22,105 nt of DNA from Natronohydrobacter sp. (GCA_007123015.1 SKSL01000006.1:1-22105); one strand, 5' to 3'; positions 8,101 through 14,039 are shown, counted from the first letter of the stretch. Program-made: numbers and translations. Notes: generated by a model not told the origin, from the letters alone.

Positions 8101-9201
8101 TCAAAATCGCATTTTCTTGCGAATATGAGCCATGAGATCCGCACGCCGCTGAATGGTGTTCTGGGGATGGCGCAGATGCTGGAAGCGGAACTGTCAGATC
8201 CAGAACATCTCGACATGCTGGCGACCATCAGGGCGTCAGGCGAAACGCTGCTCGGGGTGATCAATGATGTCCTCGACATGTCGAAGATCGAAGCCGGCAA
8301 GTTGACGCTGGATATCGCGCCTTTTGCGCCCGCGCAGATTGCAGATCAGGTCATGTCGATACATCAGGTTCAGGCCGCTGCGAAAGGGCTGGAGCTGTCG
8401 CTCGAAATCGACGCCTCTGCCCAAGGATGGCGTCTTGGGGATTCTGGTCGATTGTCGCAGATCCTGCACAATCTGTTGGGAAATTCTGTGAAGTTCACGC
8501 AGGAAGGGCGCGTCGATATCACGCTGCAGGCCGACGCAACCGATGCCCTTGTCGTGGTGGTCCGGGACACGGGGATCGGCATGACACCTGAGCAGGTTGC
8601 CCGCATCTTCGAGGAATTCGAACAGGCCGACGGCACTGTGACGCGCCGCTTTGGGGGCAGTGGCCTGGGCATGTCGATTGTCAAACGCCTGATTGATCTG
8701 ATGTCTGGTGAGATCTCGATCAAAAGTGTGCCCGGACGCGGGACCACGGTGCAGCTGCGTCTGCCTCTGCCCCACACCAGCGCGCCGCTTGCACCTGCGG
8801 CACCGCAAACGGCAGTTTCGATTGCAGGGCTCAGAGTGCTTGCTGCAGATGATAATCGGACGAACCGGCTGATCCTCTCGGCAATAGCGCAAAAGCTGGG
8901 GGTTGAGATCGTGCTGGCCGAAGATGGCCTTGCTGCATTGAAGGCGTGGCAGCCTGATCATTTCGATCTGTATCTGCTGGATATCTCTATGCCTGAACTG
9001 GACGGCATCGGCGCTCTGTCAGAGCTTCGCGCGCGCGAGACAGCGTTTGCACAGCGCCAGATTCCGGCAATTGCGATCACGGCCAATGCCATGTCGCATC
9101 AGGTCGAGGAATATCATCGGGCCGGGTTCAAAAGTTATGTGAGCAAGCCGTTCCGCACGGACGATCTTGTCGAAGCGATTGCCAGAACGCTCGAAGACTG
9201 A
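5146..9201 (+). CDS. Hybrid sensor histidine kinase: GAF, six PAS modules, HisKA, HATPase, receiver
   Basis: This 1351-residue cytoplasmic hybrid kinase has no visible membrane segment. The order is: GAF (about 28-200), PAS1 (217-325), PAS2 (338-452), PAS3 (471-585), PAS4 (592-710), PAS5 (716-835), PAS6 (845-965), HisKA, HATPase, receiver. The HisKA H-box SHEIRTPLNG has the phospho-acceptor at His996. The ATPase domain has N-box HNLLGNSVKFT (Asn1113), G1 RDTGIGM and G2 GGSGLGM. The receiver has its acidic pair at Asp1235/Asp1236, phospho-acceptor Asp1279 (LLDISMPELDG), Thr1312 and Lys1334, so all catalytic positions look intact. There is no Hpt domain and no separate response regulator nearby, so the phosphate must pass to partners elsewhere. 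PAS4 and PAS5 are near-duplicates. The start is uncertain: GTG 5146 or ATG 5170, neither with a strong ribosome binding site. The ligand is unknown; several PAS modules could bind haem, flavin or small molecules, or simply relay signals. Confidence 0.93.
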   Translation: MLDLPQQEMGHALNFPVTGSKRSGASERERALELAVDLLGHLLRATPDQIDPAIQYALEKLGKFLNIDRCSVFRITPVENGDVIDRTHEFCAPGIAASPQREPGLQATLIAPWRAAWARNDAVEISDLETLSNDSALIAYLQGEGIQSFLALPLRSGDRQTGFVGLASVRQKRAFAQGEIQLLRSLADAIGAALARMDATAEIAAARNLAAKAHNHLKTTLEALSELVIEVDSAGRYVSVYTGDPDQMMVPPERLIGSTHEEIMPPEIAALNRRAMADVDARGCSGPHYFWADTPRGRRRYTMMASARPAAPPGGEAGYVFVARDTTDEWRLAADAERLGLIARRMTDLVMIIGLDDRIEWVNPAFEARTGWSLEEVLGRTPPEILHAPTTDQAEVSRIKAAMQAGRPVLAELLNQTRDGTLFWTDIDLQPLRDADDNLTGYVSIETEITDRKHQAEMLENLAREATDARARLEMAVEALPDAFVYFDRDDRMVLCNTRYRSMFPETGKMIRPGVSYEAMLRTVAESGEVPEAVGCEAAWVEERLQHHQKARGSLDRQLAGKWIRTIERKTPDGGRVGMRIDITEVKEAERRLAGIIEGAEAGTWEWNVPLGTNEINARWAEMVGYALDELVPLTIDVWRKLVHADDLDRAEAELTRVFARETNNFEYELRMRHKAGHWVWVMSRGRVLRWSSDGQPEVMAGVHIDITALKRAEERLAEIIDAAAAGTWELDKSTGVKQVNERWAEMIGYTRAELADRPHFGFLDFLHPDDWRTLERQHDTILSAGTDRFANEIRMRHKAGHWVWLLSRGCVISRDAQGKPLKLAGIHLDITERMQLQSQLTAERDYLTSLMDTSVSGITALDAHGRIIFSNRGAERILGIEASDAFGRAHDAPEWQIIALNGDPFPSEALPFPRVMSEDCIVRDVRFSIARPDGTRRALSVNAAPIRAAGLTARVVCSINDISDQVAAENELREVAAHAEAANRSKSHFLANMSHEIRTPLNGVLGMAQMLEAELSDPEHLDMLATIRASGETLLGVINDVLDMSKIEAGKLTLDIAPFAPAQIADQVMSIHQVQAAAKGLELSLEIDASAQGWRLGDSGRLSQILHNLLGNSVKFTQEGRVDITLQADATDALVVVVRDTGIGMTPEQVARIFEEFEQADGTVTRRFGGSGLGMSIVKRLIDLMSGEISIKSVPGRGTTVQLRLPLPHTSAPLAPAAPQTAVSIAGLRVLAADDNRTNRLILSAIAQKLGVEIVLAEDGLAALKAWQPDHFDLYLLDISMPELDGIGALSELRARETAFAQRQIPAIAITANAMSHQVEEYHRAGFKSYVSKPFRTDDLVEAIARTLED
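7000..7560 (+). repeat. Tandem in-frame duplication of a PAS module (372-bp period)
   Basis: Two adjacent PAS modules of the kinase share stretches offset by exactly 372 bp (124 codons). The best is 7156-7188 against 7528-7560, 31 of 33 identical bases, encoding RMRHKAGHWVW twice. Another is the RWAEM(V/I)GY region starting at 7000 and 7372. Other parts of the two modules have diverged, so this is an old or partly constrained duplication. Confidence 0.8.
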
Positions 9202-9504
9202 TCTGCTTGGTGTTCGCCATCTCGCACAAGGTTCCCGTGTGCCAGACGGCGTCAGTGGCCAAGGTCAGCTCAGCCATGCGGACTAAACCGCCGTTTCACT
9301 GCATCTTTTGCGCGGAATCAAGGCCGTAGGCCGCCGCGCATCGTCATGCCGAAGGCATGCCCTTGGCATGACGCCGCACCCACAGGCGCGGCGATTTGGC
9401 TGCCACCAGCGCAAAGTTCTGATCTTGCGCGGCTAAACACACGCGATCCACTGACAGCATTAGCCCCAGGCAGTCATCGCGAATCTTGTGTCAGGTGGCG
9501 ACCA
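9202..9504. other. Convergent spacer between kinase and rhomboid genes, rich in inverted repeats
   Basis: No gene is supported here. It holds three dyads: TGCGCGG (9309-9315) with CCGCGCA (9334-9340), the 32-bp near-palindrome at 9342-9373, and CGCGAT (9442-9447) with ATCGCG (9476-9481). Both flanking genes end here, so at least one of these probably ends transcription. Codon-like reading in any frame gave no recognisable protein. Confidence 0.5.
9342..9373. repeat. 32-bp near-perfect palindrome, possible bidirectional terminator or repeat element
   Basis: CGTCATGCC (9342-9350) pairs perfectly with GGCATGACG (9365-9373), a 9-bp stem. The centre, GGCATGCC (9354-9361), is itself palindromic, and the two are joined by GAA and CTT. 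The only mismatches in the full palindrome are in those joints. It sits between convergent genes. It has no flanking T-run on either strand, so it is either a non-canonical terminator or a REP-like element. Confidence 0.5.
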
Positions 9505-10182
9505 CTAGAACCGATAGCGCATCGTTGGCGTGACCAGTGCTGCGAACAGCACCCCGGCCAGGAAGCCGCCAAGATGGGCTTCCCAGGCGACAAGACCGGA
9601 CAGCGCCACCCACAGGATGATATTGAGCAAGACAAGGCCCAGCAGCGAGCGCCAGAGCGGGCGCATCGAGCGGCCCAGATGCTGGCGCAATTGCCATTCC
9701 CAGAACTTCCACGCGCCGATCAACCCGAACACTGCCCCAGATGCGCCCACCATCGGAGCTTCGGAATTCGATAGCAGCGCAAAGCCGATCCCGCCGCCAA
9801 TCGCCGAGAGCGCATAGAGCAACAGAAAGCCTGACGGCCCAAGCCGCGCCAAAGCAATGCCCCCAAGCGCCAGAACTGCGATCATGTTGCCGATCAGATG
9901 CAGCAGGCCCCCATGCAGAAAGGCGTAGCTCAGGAACATGATCTCGCGTTGGAAGGGGTAGATCGGCTCCCAGCCCATGAGCAGACCATTCCAGAAGGCC
10001 CCGAGCATCAAGGCCTGACGTCGCAGGCCCAGATCCCCGAAGGTGCCGCTGTCGATCAAGGTCATGATCACCTCTGGCAGGCAGGTCAATCCGACCAACC
10101 AGAGGATGACAGGCGCATTGACCCGTGACGGCAGGGATACAAGTTTTTCGCTCATGAGCGCCGGTGTGACACTCTCGTCCAT
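9505..10182 (-). CDS. Rhomboid family intramembrane serine protease
   Basis: This is a 225-residue polytopic membrane protein of the rhomboid family, which cleaves substrates within the membrane using a Ser-His dyad. Counted from the ATG at 10182, the nucleophile Ser148 lies in GASG (146-149), the catalytic His203 lies in AHLGGFLAG, and the helix carrying HLIGNM supplies the conserved H95-x3-N99 pair. About six hydrophobic segments are visible, a GlpG-like core without an added cytoplasmic domain. The frame stays open to a TTG at 10245, but the ATG at 10182 has AGGA about 10 nt upstream and is preferred. It lies 64 bp downstream of the sugar transferase on the same strand, with a GC hairpin between them, so it may be transcribed separately. 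Its substrate cannot be inferred. Confidence 0.92.
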   Translation of the reverse strand: MDESVTPALMSEKLVSLPSRVNAPVILWLVGLTCLPEVIMTLIDSGTFGDLGLRRQALMLGAFWNGLLMGWEPIYPFQREIMFLSYAFLHGGLLHLIGNMIAVLALGGIALARLGPSGFLLLYALSAIGGGIGFALLSNSEAPMVGASGAVFGLIGAWKFWEWQLRQHLGRSMRPLWRSLLGLVLLNIILWVALSGLVAWEAHLGGFLAGVLFAALVTPTMRYRF

Positions 10183-10230
10183 CACAGGCAAGTCCTGACG
10201 TTTCGTGCGCCTAAAGACCAATCCTGATCG

Positions 10231-10244
10231 TGGCGCCCGCGCCA
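10231..10244 (-). terminator. GC-rich hairpin after the sugar transferase
   Basis: TGGCGC (10231-10236) and GCGCCA (10239-10244) form a compact hairpin beginning 2 nt after the sugar transferase stop codon when read on the minus strand. The downstream sequence has only scattered T residues. It could be a weak terminator or an attenuating structure between the transferase and the rhomboid gene. Confidence 0.35.
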
Positions 10245-10246
10245 AG

Positions 10247-10948
10247 TCAGTACCCGGTGCTGTACATGACTGTGCGCAATGTTCTCAGGGTAATTTTGAT
10301 GTCGGTCATGAAAGACAGCTCACGCGCATATTCGATATCCAGCTCGGCACGACGCTGGAAATGCGTCGAATTGCGCTCAGAGACTTGCCAGACACCTGAC
10401 ACTCCGGGCCGAAGGGATTCGTAGACCGGTAGGGCAGGCCCATAGAGATACTGCTGCTCGGGCATCATCGGGCGCGGACCGATCAGACTCATCTGCCCCG
10501 TCAGTACGTTCCAGAGCTGCGGCAATTCGTCGATCGAGGTCTTGCGCAGAAAGCGCCCGAAGGGTGTCACACGCGGGTCACGCTTCAGTTTTTGCGTGGC
10601 CTGCCACTCTGCGCGCATCGCAGCATCCTTGGCCAGAAGCTCGGCGAGCAGCCGGTCGGCATCGGGATGCATGCTGCGGAATTTCCAGATCCAGAACACC
10701 CGCCCGGACTTGCCGATCCGCTCCTGCGTGTAAAACGGGCTTACCCCTTGTACCAGCAGGATCAGCGTCACCACGGCAATCACTGGCAGAACGATTGGCG
10801 CAATCAGGACAAGCAGCACCAGATCGAACAGGCGCTTTCCGAATGTCGGATAGAACCCGGTGCTGCGTATTGTCTCTGCGCCATAACAGGGCCAGGTGGC
10901 ATGGTCATACTCGCTTTCAGAGGTCTTGGTTACTACTCTTGAACACAT
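10247..10948 (-). CDS. Exopolysaccharide initiating sugar transferase (bacterial sugar transferase family)
   Basis: This 233-residue protein belongs to the short monotopic phosphoglycosyl transferase family (ExoY/PglC-like). Such enzymes move a sugar-1-phosphate from a UDP-sugar to undecaprenyl phosphate, the first committed step of an exopolysaccharide or glycan repeat unit. An N-terminal re-entrant hydrophobic helix (about residues 38-67) is followed by the hallmark segments FYTQERIGKSGRVFWIWKFRSM, SIDELPQLWNVLTGQMSLIGPRP (catalytic Asp-Glu in DEL) and RPGVSGVWQVS. There is no extra N-terminal membrane domain as in WbaP. The start is the ATG complementary to 10946-10948, with GGGGA upstream. 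It is divergent from the ExeA-like ATPase, a pairing that suggests a shared polysaccharide function. No polymerase, flippase or further glycosyltransferase for that polymer is in the window. The sugar donor cannot be told from sequence. Confidence 0.92.
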   Translation of the reverse strand: MCSRVVTKTSESEYDHATWPCYGAETIRSTGFYPTFGKRLFDLVLLVLIAPIVLPVIAVVTLILLVQGVSPFYTQERIGKSGRVFWIWKFRSMHPDADRLLAELLAKDAAMRAEWQATQKLKRDPRVTPFGRFLRKTSIDELPQLWNVLTGQMSLIGPRPMMPEQQYLYGPALPVYESLRPGVSGVWQVSERNSTHFQRRAELDIEYARELSFMTDIKITLRTLRTVMYSTGY

Positions 10949-11348
10949 TTACTTTCCCCAATCGCGGGCAACCCGCGCGCCGCAGACATTTGAGCACTCA
11001 CCCTGACTATGCTGCAGCGCAGCGGCACAGCGGCCCCATCATGGTGTACATACTATCAACCATGATCAACTGCACTGAAAATGCGTCGGTATCATGGCGA
11101 CCAGCACCGCATTGCAGATATAAGTATCTGCACCGTCGACAAAAAGAGCGCTGCAGTAAAATTGTTTCGCTTTTCTGGAGCGCGTCGCCGCCTGTGTTGC
11201 AGCACTCTTCCCGGGGTCGATCTGGTGCGAATCGGATCCAGGGTGGGAAGCTGTTTTCACAGCATTGTCGCAATTCAGCTTGAATCCTGCCACCCCCGGG
11301 CAGTAACCCCGATTCATACTTCGTTCCTAGCGCAGATCATTTCACATC
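10949..11348. promoter_or_regulatory. Divergent control region of the polysaccharide genes, with ATCATGG elements
   Basis: These 400 bp separate the divergent sugar transferase and ATPase genes and hold no supported gene. ATCATGGT (11038-11045) and ACCATGAT (11059-11066) are a perfect 8-bp inverted repeat with a 13-bp spacer. A third copy, ATCATGG, lies at 11091-11097, 53 bp (about five helical turns) from the first. Such spacing is typical of a dimeric regulator with an auxiliary site. The regulator is unknown and no promoter hexamers were assigned. Confidence 0.4.
11281..11316 (+). promoter_or_regulatory. Nested inverted repeat just upstream of the ATPase start
   Basis: TGAATC (11281-11286) pairs with GATTCA (11311-11316), enclosing CTGCC (11287-11291) and GGCAG (11299-11303). 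As RNA this would fold into an 11-bp stem interrupted by a 7-nt bulge. It ends 32 nt before the ATG at 11349, a start that lacks a clear ribosome binding site. It could be a 5'-leader structure, an operator, or a terminator of an upstream transcript. Confidence 0.35.
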
Positions 11349-12191
11349 ATGACAGCAGGCTTCAGTTCATATCTGGCGCATTTCGGCTTCTCGCAGCGGC
11401 CGTTCTCGCTGACCCCGGATCCGGAATTCCTGTTCTGGTCGGATGCGGCGCGCGGCGCATACACCATGCTGCAATATGGCCTTGCCACGCGCGCCCCCAT
11501 CACGATGATCACAGGCGAGATCGGCGCTGGCAAGACGGTCCTGCTGCAGCATTTCATTGAGGAAATCGAAGATGACGACACTTTGTCGATTGCCCTCGTG
11601 ACGAATACGCGCCCCAAGACACGCGAAATCCTGCAATGGTTGTTGCCGGAACTGACCAAGAGCGACATGAGTGATGAAGCCAAGTTCCTGCGTGTGCAGG
11701 AGTTTCTGGTGCAGGAATACAATGAGGGGCGCCGCGTCCTTCTGGTCATTGATGAGGCGCAGAACCTGTCGCTCGAAGCGCTGGAAGAGTTGCGCATGCT
11801 GACCAATATCAACTTGGGCAAGGAAGAGGTCTTGCAGCTGCTGCTGATCGGTCAGCCGGAACTGCGCGATCATGTGCGCCGTCCAGAGTTGATGCAATTC
11901 GCGCAGCGTGTTTCGGCGAATTATCATCTGCCCTACATGCAGCGCGATACGGTGCTGAAATATATCGCGCATCGCCTGAAAGTGGCCGGTGGCAAGCCCG
12001 GAATATTCAGCAAACAGGCCGCGGATCTGGTGTTCGAAGCGACCGGCGGTGTCCCCCGCCTGATCAACCAGCTTTGCGACATGTCGCTGACCTATGCATA
12101 CGCACAGAGTGACAAGATGGTGAAGCGCGCGACCGTTCAGGCCGTCATTGATGACGGTGTTTTCTTCGCGCCCTTCCCGAACAAGCTCTGA
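11349..12191 (+). CDS. ExeA/GspA-like AAA ATPase linked to envelope polysaccharide
   Basis: This 280-residue P-loop ATPase is of the ExeA family, known from type II secretion (ExeA/GspA) and from exopolysaccharide loci, where it serves as an accessory ATPase. The N-terminus FGFSQRPFSLTPDPEFLFWS is the family's entry motif. Walker A is GEIGAGKT (56-63), Walker B is VLLVIDEAQN (130-139) and a sensor region LLLIGQPEL follows. The C-terminal lid contains the typical GGVPRLINQLCD segment. ExeA itself is about twice as long and carries a periplasmic peptidoglycan-binding domain; this protein stops after the ATPase and lid and has no membrane helix, so it is the cytosolic short form. Its divergence from a sugar transferase favours a polysaccharide role over secretion. 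The ATG at 11349 fits the family start but lacks a good ribosome binding site. Its stop codon touches the stop of the convergent glyoxalase gene. Confidence 0.88.
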   Translation: MTAGFSSYLAHFGFSQRPFSLTPDPEFLFWSDAARGAYTMLQYGLATRAPITMITGEIGAGKTVLLQHFIEEIEDDDTLSIALVTNTRPKTREILQWLLPELTKSDMSDEAKFLRVQEFLVQEYNEGRRVLLVIDEAQNLSLEALEELRMLTNINLGKEEVLQLLLIGQPELRDHVRRPELMQFAQRVSANYHLPYMQRDTVLKYIAHRLKVAGGKPGIFSKQAADLVFEATGGVPRLINQLCDMSLTYAYAQSDKMVKRATVQAVIDDGVFFAPFPNKL

Positions 12192-12614
12192 TCACCAATG
12201 GCCCGTGCTCTCCATGCTGGCCCAGGGCTCTGCGGGCGCTAGCGCGTTGCCCTGCTGCAACAGCTCGACAGAGATATTGTCGGGTGAGCGGATAAAGGCC
12301 ATGCGCCCATCGTGCGGGGGGCGGTTGATGGTCACGCCAGCGGCCTGAAGTTCGGCGCATTTGGCATAGATATCCTCGACCTCATAGGCCAGATGCCCGA
12401 AATGGCGGCTGTCAGAGGGCAGGCCGTCATCGCCATCCCAGTTATAGGTCAGTTCGACCGGACATTCGGGCTGGCCGGGCGGGGCCATGAAAACCAGAGT
12501 GAAGCGCCCGGCCTCGCTGTCATGCCGGCGTGTTTCTTCCAGCCCGAGTAGTTTGTAGAACGCGATGGACGCGTCGAGATCCTTCACGCGGACCATGGTG
12601 TGCAGATAACGCAT
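12192..12614 (-). CDS. gloA: Lactoylglutathione lyase (glyoxalase I)
   Basis: Glyoxalase I (EC 4.4.1.5) converts the methylglyoxal-glutathione hemithioacetal to S-lactoylglutathione in the cytosol, detoxifying a by-product of glycolysis. The 140-residue protein matches the short bacterial form. Metal ligands can be placed at His5 (MRYLHTMVRV), Glu54 (PVELTYNWD), His74 (HFGHLAYEV) and Glu117 (ISVELLQQ), close to those of E. coli GloA. The length and spacing suggest the Ni2+-preferring class, which is inference. The start is the ATG complementary to 12612-12614, preceded by a strong AAGGAGGG at good spacing; longer upstream reading is antisense to thyA and not used. The C-terminal tail after residue 120 (NALAPAEPWASMESTGHW) is common in alphaproteobacterial copies. 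The gene is divergent from thyA over 123 bp and abuts the ATPase gene stop-to-stop. Confidence 0.95.
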   Translation of the reverse strand: MRYLHTMVRVKDLDASIAFYKLLGLEETRRHDSEAGRFTLVFMAPPGQPECPVELTYNWDGDDGLPSDSRHFGHLAYEVEDIYAKCAELQAAGVTINRPPHDGRMAFIRSPDNISVELLQQGNALAPAEPWASMESTGHW

Positions 12615-12699
12615 TGTGAACCCTCCTTCTGTCTTGTGGCAAGATAGTAGATCATCGCGGCACCGCAATGGGGGTTTCAGAATCAATCTGGCCCGGTCT

Positions 12700-12718
12700 A
12701 TGCTGCGTCCTACAGCAT
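12700..12718 (+). promoter_or_regulatory. Dyad just upstream of thyA
   Basis: ATGCTG (12700-12705) and CAGCAT (12713-12718) form a perfect 6-bp inverted repeat with a 7-nt spacer, ending 19 nt before the thyA start. It overlaps a possible -10 hexamer TATGCT (12699-12704). It could be an operator or a small leader hairpin. The evidence is the symmetry alone. Confidence 0.25.
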
Positions 12719-12737
12719 GTAGATGCGCAGGGCAGGC

Positions 12738-13517
12738 ATGAAACAGTATCTTGATGGATTGCGAGAGATCTTGGCGCATGGGACGCATTCGGAAGATCGC
12801 ACCGGCACGGGCACGCTGTCCGTTTTCGGGATGCAGATGCGCTATGATCTGGCTGACGGTTTCCCGCTGGTCACCACCAAACGGGTGCATTTGAAATCAA
12901 TCATCCACGAATTGCTGTGGTTCCTGTCCGGCGACACCAATATCCGCTATCTGCAGCAAAATGGGGTCAGTATCTGGAACGAATGGGCCGATGCTGTTGG
13001 CGATCTGGGGCCAGTTTATGGGCGGCAGTGGCGCGATTTTGGCGGGGTGGACCAGATTGCGACCCTTGTGGAGCAGATCCAGAACACACCGGATAGCCGC
13101 CGGATGATCGTCTCGGCCTGGAACCCGGCGGATGTGCCGCAGATGGCCTTGCCGCCCTGTCATACATTATGGCAAGTACGGGTTCTTGGCGGCAAGCTGC
13201 ATCTGCAACTTTATCAGCGCTCGGCAGACATGTTTCTGGGCGTGCCGTTCAACATCGCGTCCTATGCGCTGTTGCAGATGATGCTGGCCAAGGTAACAGG
13301 GCTGGCGCCCGGAACATTCGTGCACACATTGGGGGATGCGCATATCTATTCGAACCACATGGATCAGGTGCAGACCCAACTGGCCCGTGCCCCGCGCCCG
13401 CTGCCGCGCATGGAAATCCTGCGCTGCCCCGACACGATCTTCGACTTCACCTATGAGGATTTCCGCATCCATGACTACGACCCGCATCCTGCGATCAAAG
13501 CGCCTGTGGCGGTCTGA
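12738..13517 (+). CDS. thyA: Thymidylate synthase
   Basis: ThyA (EC 2.1.1.45) methylates dUMP to dTMP using 5,10-methylene-tetrahydrofolate and releases dihydrofolate, which the adjacent FolA reduces. The 259-residue protein is close to E. coli ThyA throughout: DRTGTGTLSVFG near the N-terminus, FPLVTTKR, LLWFLSGDTNI, the catalytic Cys141 in LPPCHTLWQ, the QRSADMFLGVPFNIASYALL phosphate/folate region, and the C-terminal DYDPHPAIKAPVAV. The open frame extends to ATG 12723, but ATG 12738 gives the MKQYL start shared with E. coli and has AGGGCAGG just upstream, so it is preferred. The last codon is followed at once by the folA start, so the two are one transcription and translation unit. No truncation or odd residues were seen. 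Confidence 0.97.
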   Translation: MKQYLDGLREILAHGTHSEDRTGTGTLSVFGMQMRYDLADGFPLVTTKRVHLKSIIHELLWFLSGDTNIRYLQQNGVSIWNEWADAVGDLGPVYGRQWRDFGGVDQIATLVEQIQNTPDSRRMIVSAWNPADVPQMALPPCHTLWQVRVLGGKLHLQLYQRSADMFLGVPFNIASYALLQMMLAKVTGLAPGTFVHTLGDAHIYSNHMDQVQTQLARAPRPLPRMEILRCPDTIFDFTYEDFRIHDYDPHPAIKAPVAV

Positions 13518-14000
13518 ATGCTCAGTCTGATTGTGGCGCGTGCACGCGATGGGGCCATCGGGCGCGACGGGACCATCCCTTGGCACGCGCCCGAGGATCT
13601 GGCATTCTTCCAACGCGAAACCTTGGGCGGGGCCGTGATCATGGGCCGCAAGACCTGGGACAGTCTGCCCAAACGCCCATTGCCGCGCCGCTTCAATATC
13701 GTCGTGACTAGCACAGCCCGCGCGCCAGAAGAGCAGGCTGTGTTCGTCCCACTTGACGCTGCGCTGGATACAGCGCGCGCAGCAGGGCATATGCGCGTCT
13801 ATGCGATTGGCGGGGCGGCTATCTATCAGGCGTTTCTGCCGCACGCCGACCGTCTGTTGATTACAGATGTCGATCTCGATGTGCCGGATGCGGATACTGT
13901 CTTTCCGCCGATTGACCCTGCAAGATGGCGCAAAAGCGCCGCGCTGGTCCTGCGGGACGCGGGACCGCGCTGTGTTCTGTCGGAATATCTGCCTGCCTGA
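13518..14000 (+). CDS. folA: Dihydrofolate reductase
   Basis: DHFR (EC 1.5.1.3) reduces dihydrofolate to tetrahydrofolate with NADPH, regenerating the cofactor oxidised by ThyA. The 160-residue chain has the expected motifs: MLSLIVARARDGAIGRDGTIPW at the N-terminus with the Met20-loop region, the active-site Asp27 in PWHAPEDLAFF, the NADPH-binding VIMGRKTWDSLPKRPLPRR, and the IGGAAIYQAFLP segment near residue 98. The ATG directly follows the thyA stop (TGA ATG, zero spacing) and has no independent strong ribosome binding site, so translational coupling is likely. This pairing ties dTMP synthesis to folate recycling. It is a chromosomal-type enzyme; nothing suggests an acquired trimethoprim-resistance form. 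Confidence 0.96.
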   Translation: MLSLIVARARDGAIGRDGTIPWHAPEDLAFFQRETLGGAVIMGRKTWDSLPKRPLPRRFNIVVTSTARAPEEQAVFVPLDAALDTARAAGHMRVYAIGGAAIYQAFLPHADRLLITDVDLDVPDADTVFPPIDPARWRKSAALVLRDAGPRCVLSEYLPA

Positions 14001-14010
14001 GATACCCCCA

Positions 14011-14039
14011 TTGCAGGGCGCGACCGGAGCGCCTAGCAT
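14011..14039 (+). promoter_or_regulatory. Candidate sigma-70 promoter for the hibernation factor gene
   Basis: TTGCAG (14011-14016) and TAGCAT (14034-14039) are separated by exactly 17 bp, good housekeeping-type hexamers 28 bp upstream of the ATG at 14067. The spacer is itself a dyad, GGCGC-N7-GCGCC (14017-14033), so it could alternatively, or in addition, act as a hairpin ending the thyA-folA transcript or as an operator. Confidence 0.5.

Noticed and set aside
10564..11283. 239-codon plus-strand frame opposite the sugar transferase and into the intergenic region
   Set aside because: Its first half is antisense to a motif-complete sugar transferase and the rest crosses DNA with regulatory symmetry. 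It has no recognisable protein features.
12615..12890. Upstream extension of the glyoxalase frame
   Set aside because: The extension is antisense to thyA, and a strong AAGGAGGG sits right before the ATG at 12614, which gives the family's normal N-terminus with His5 as metal ligand.
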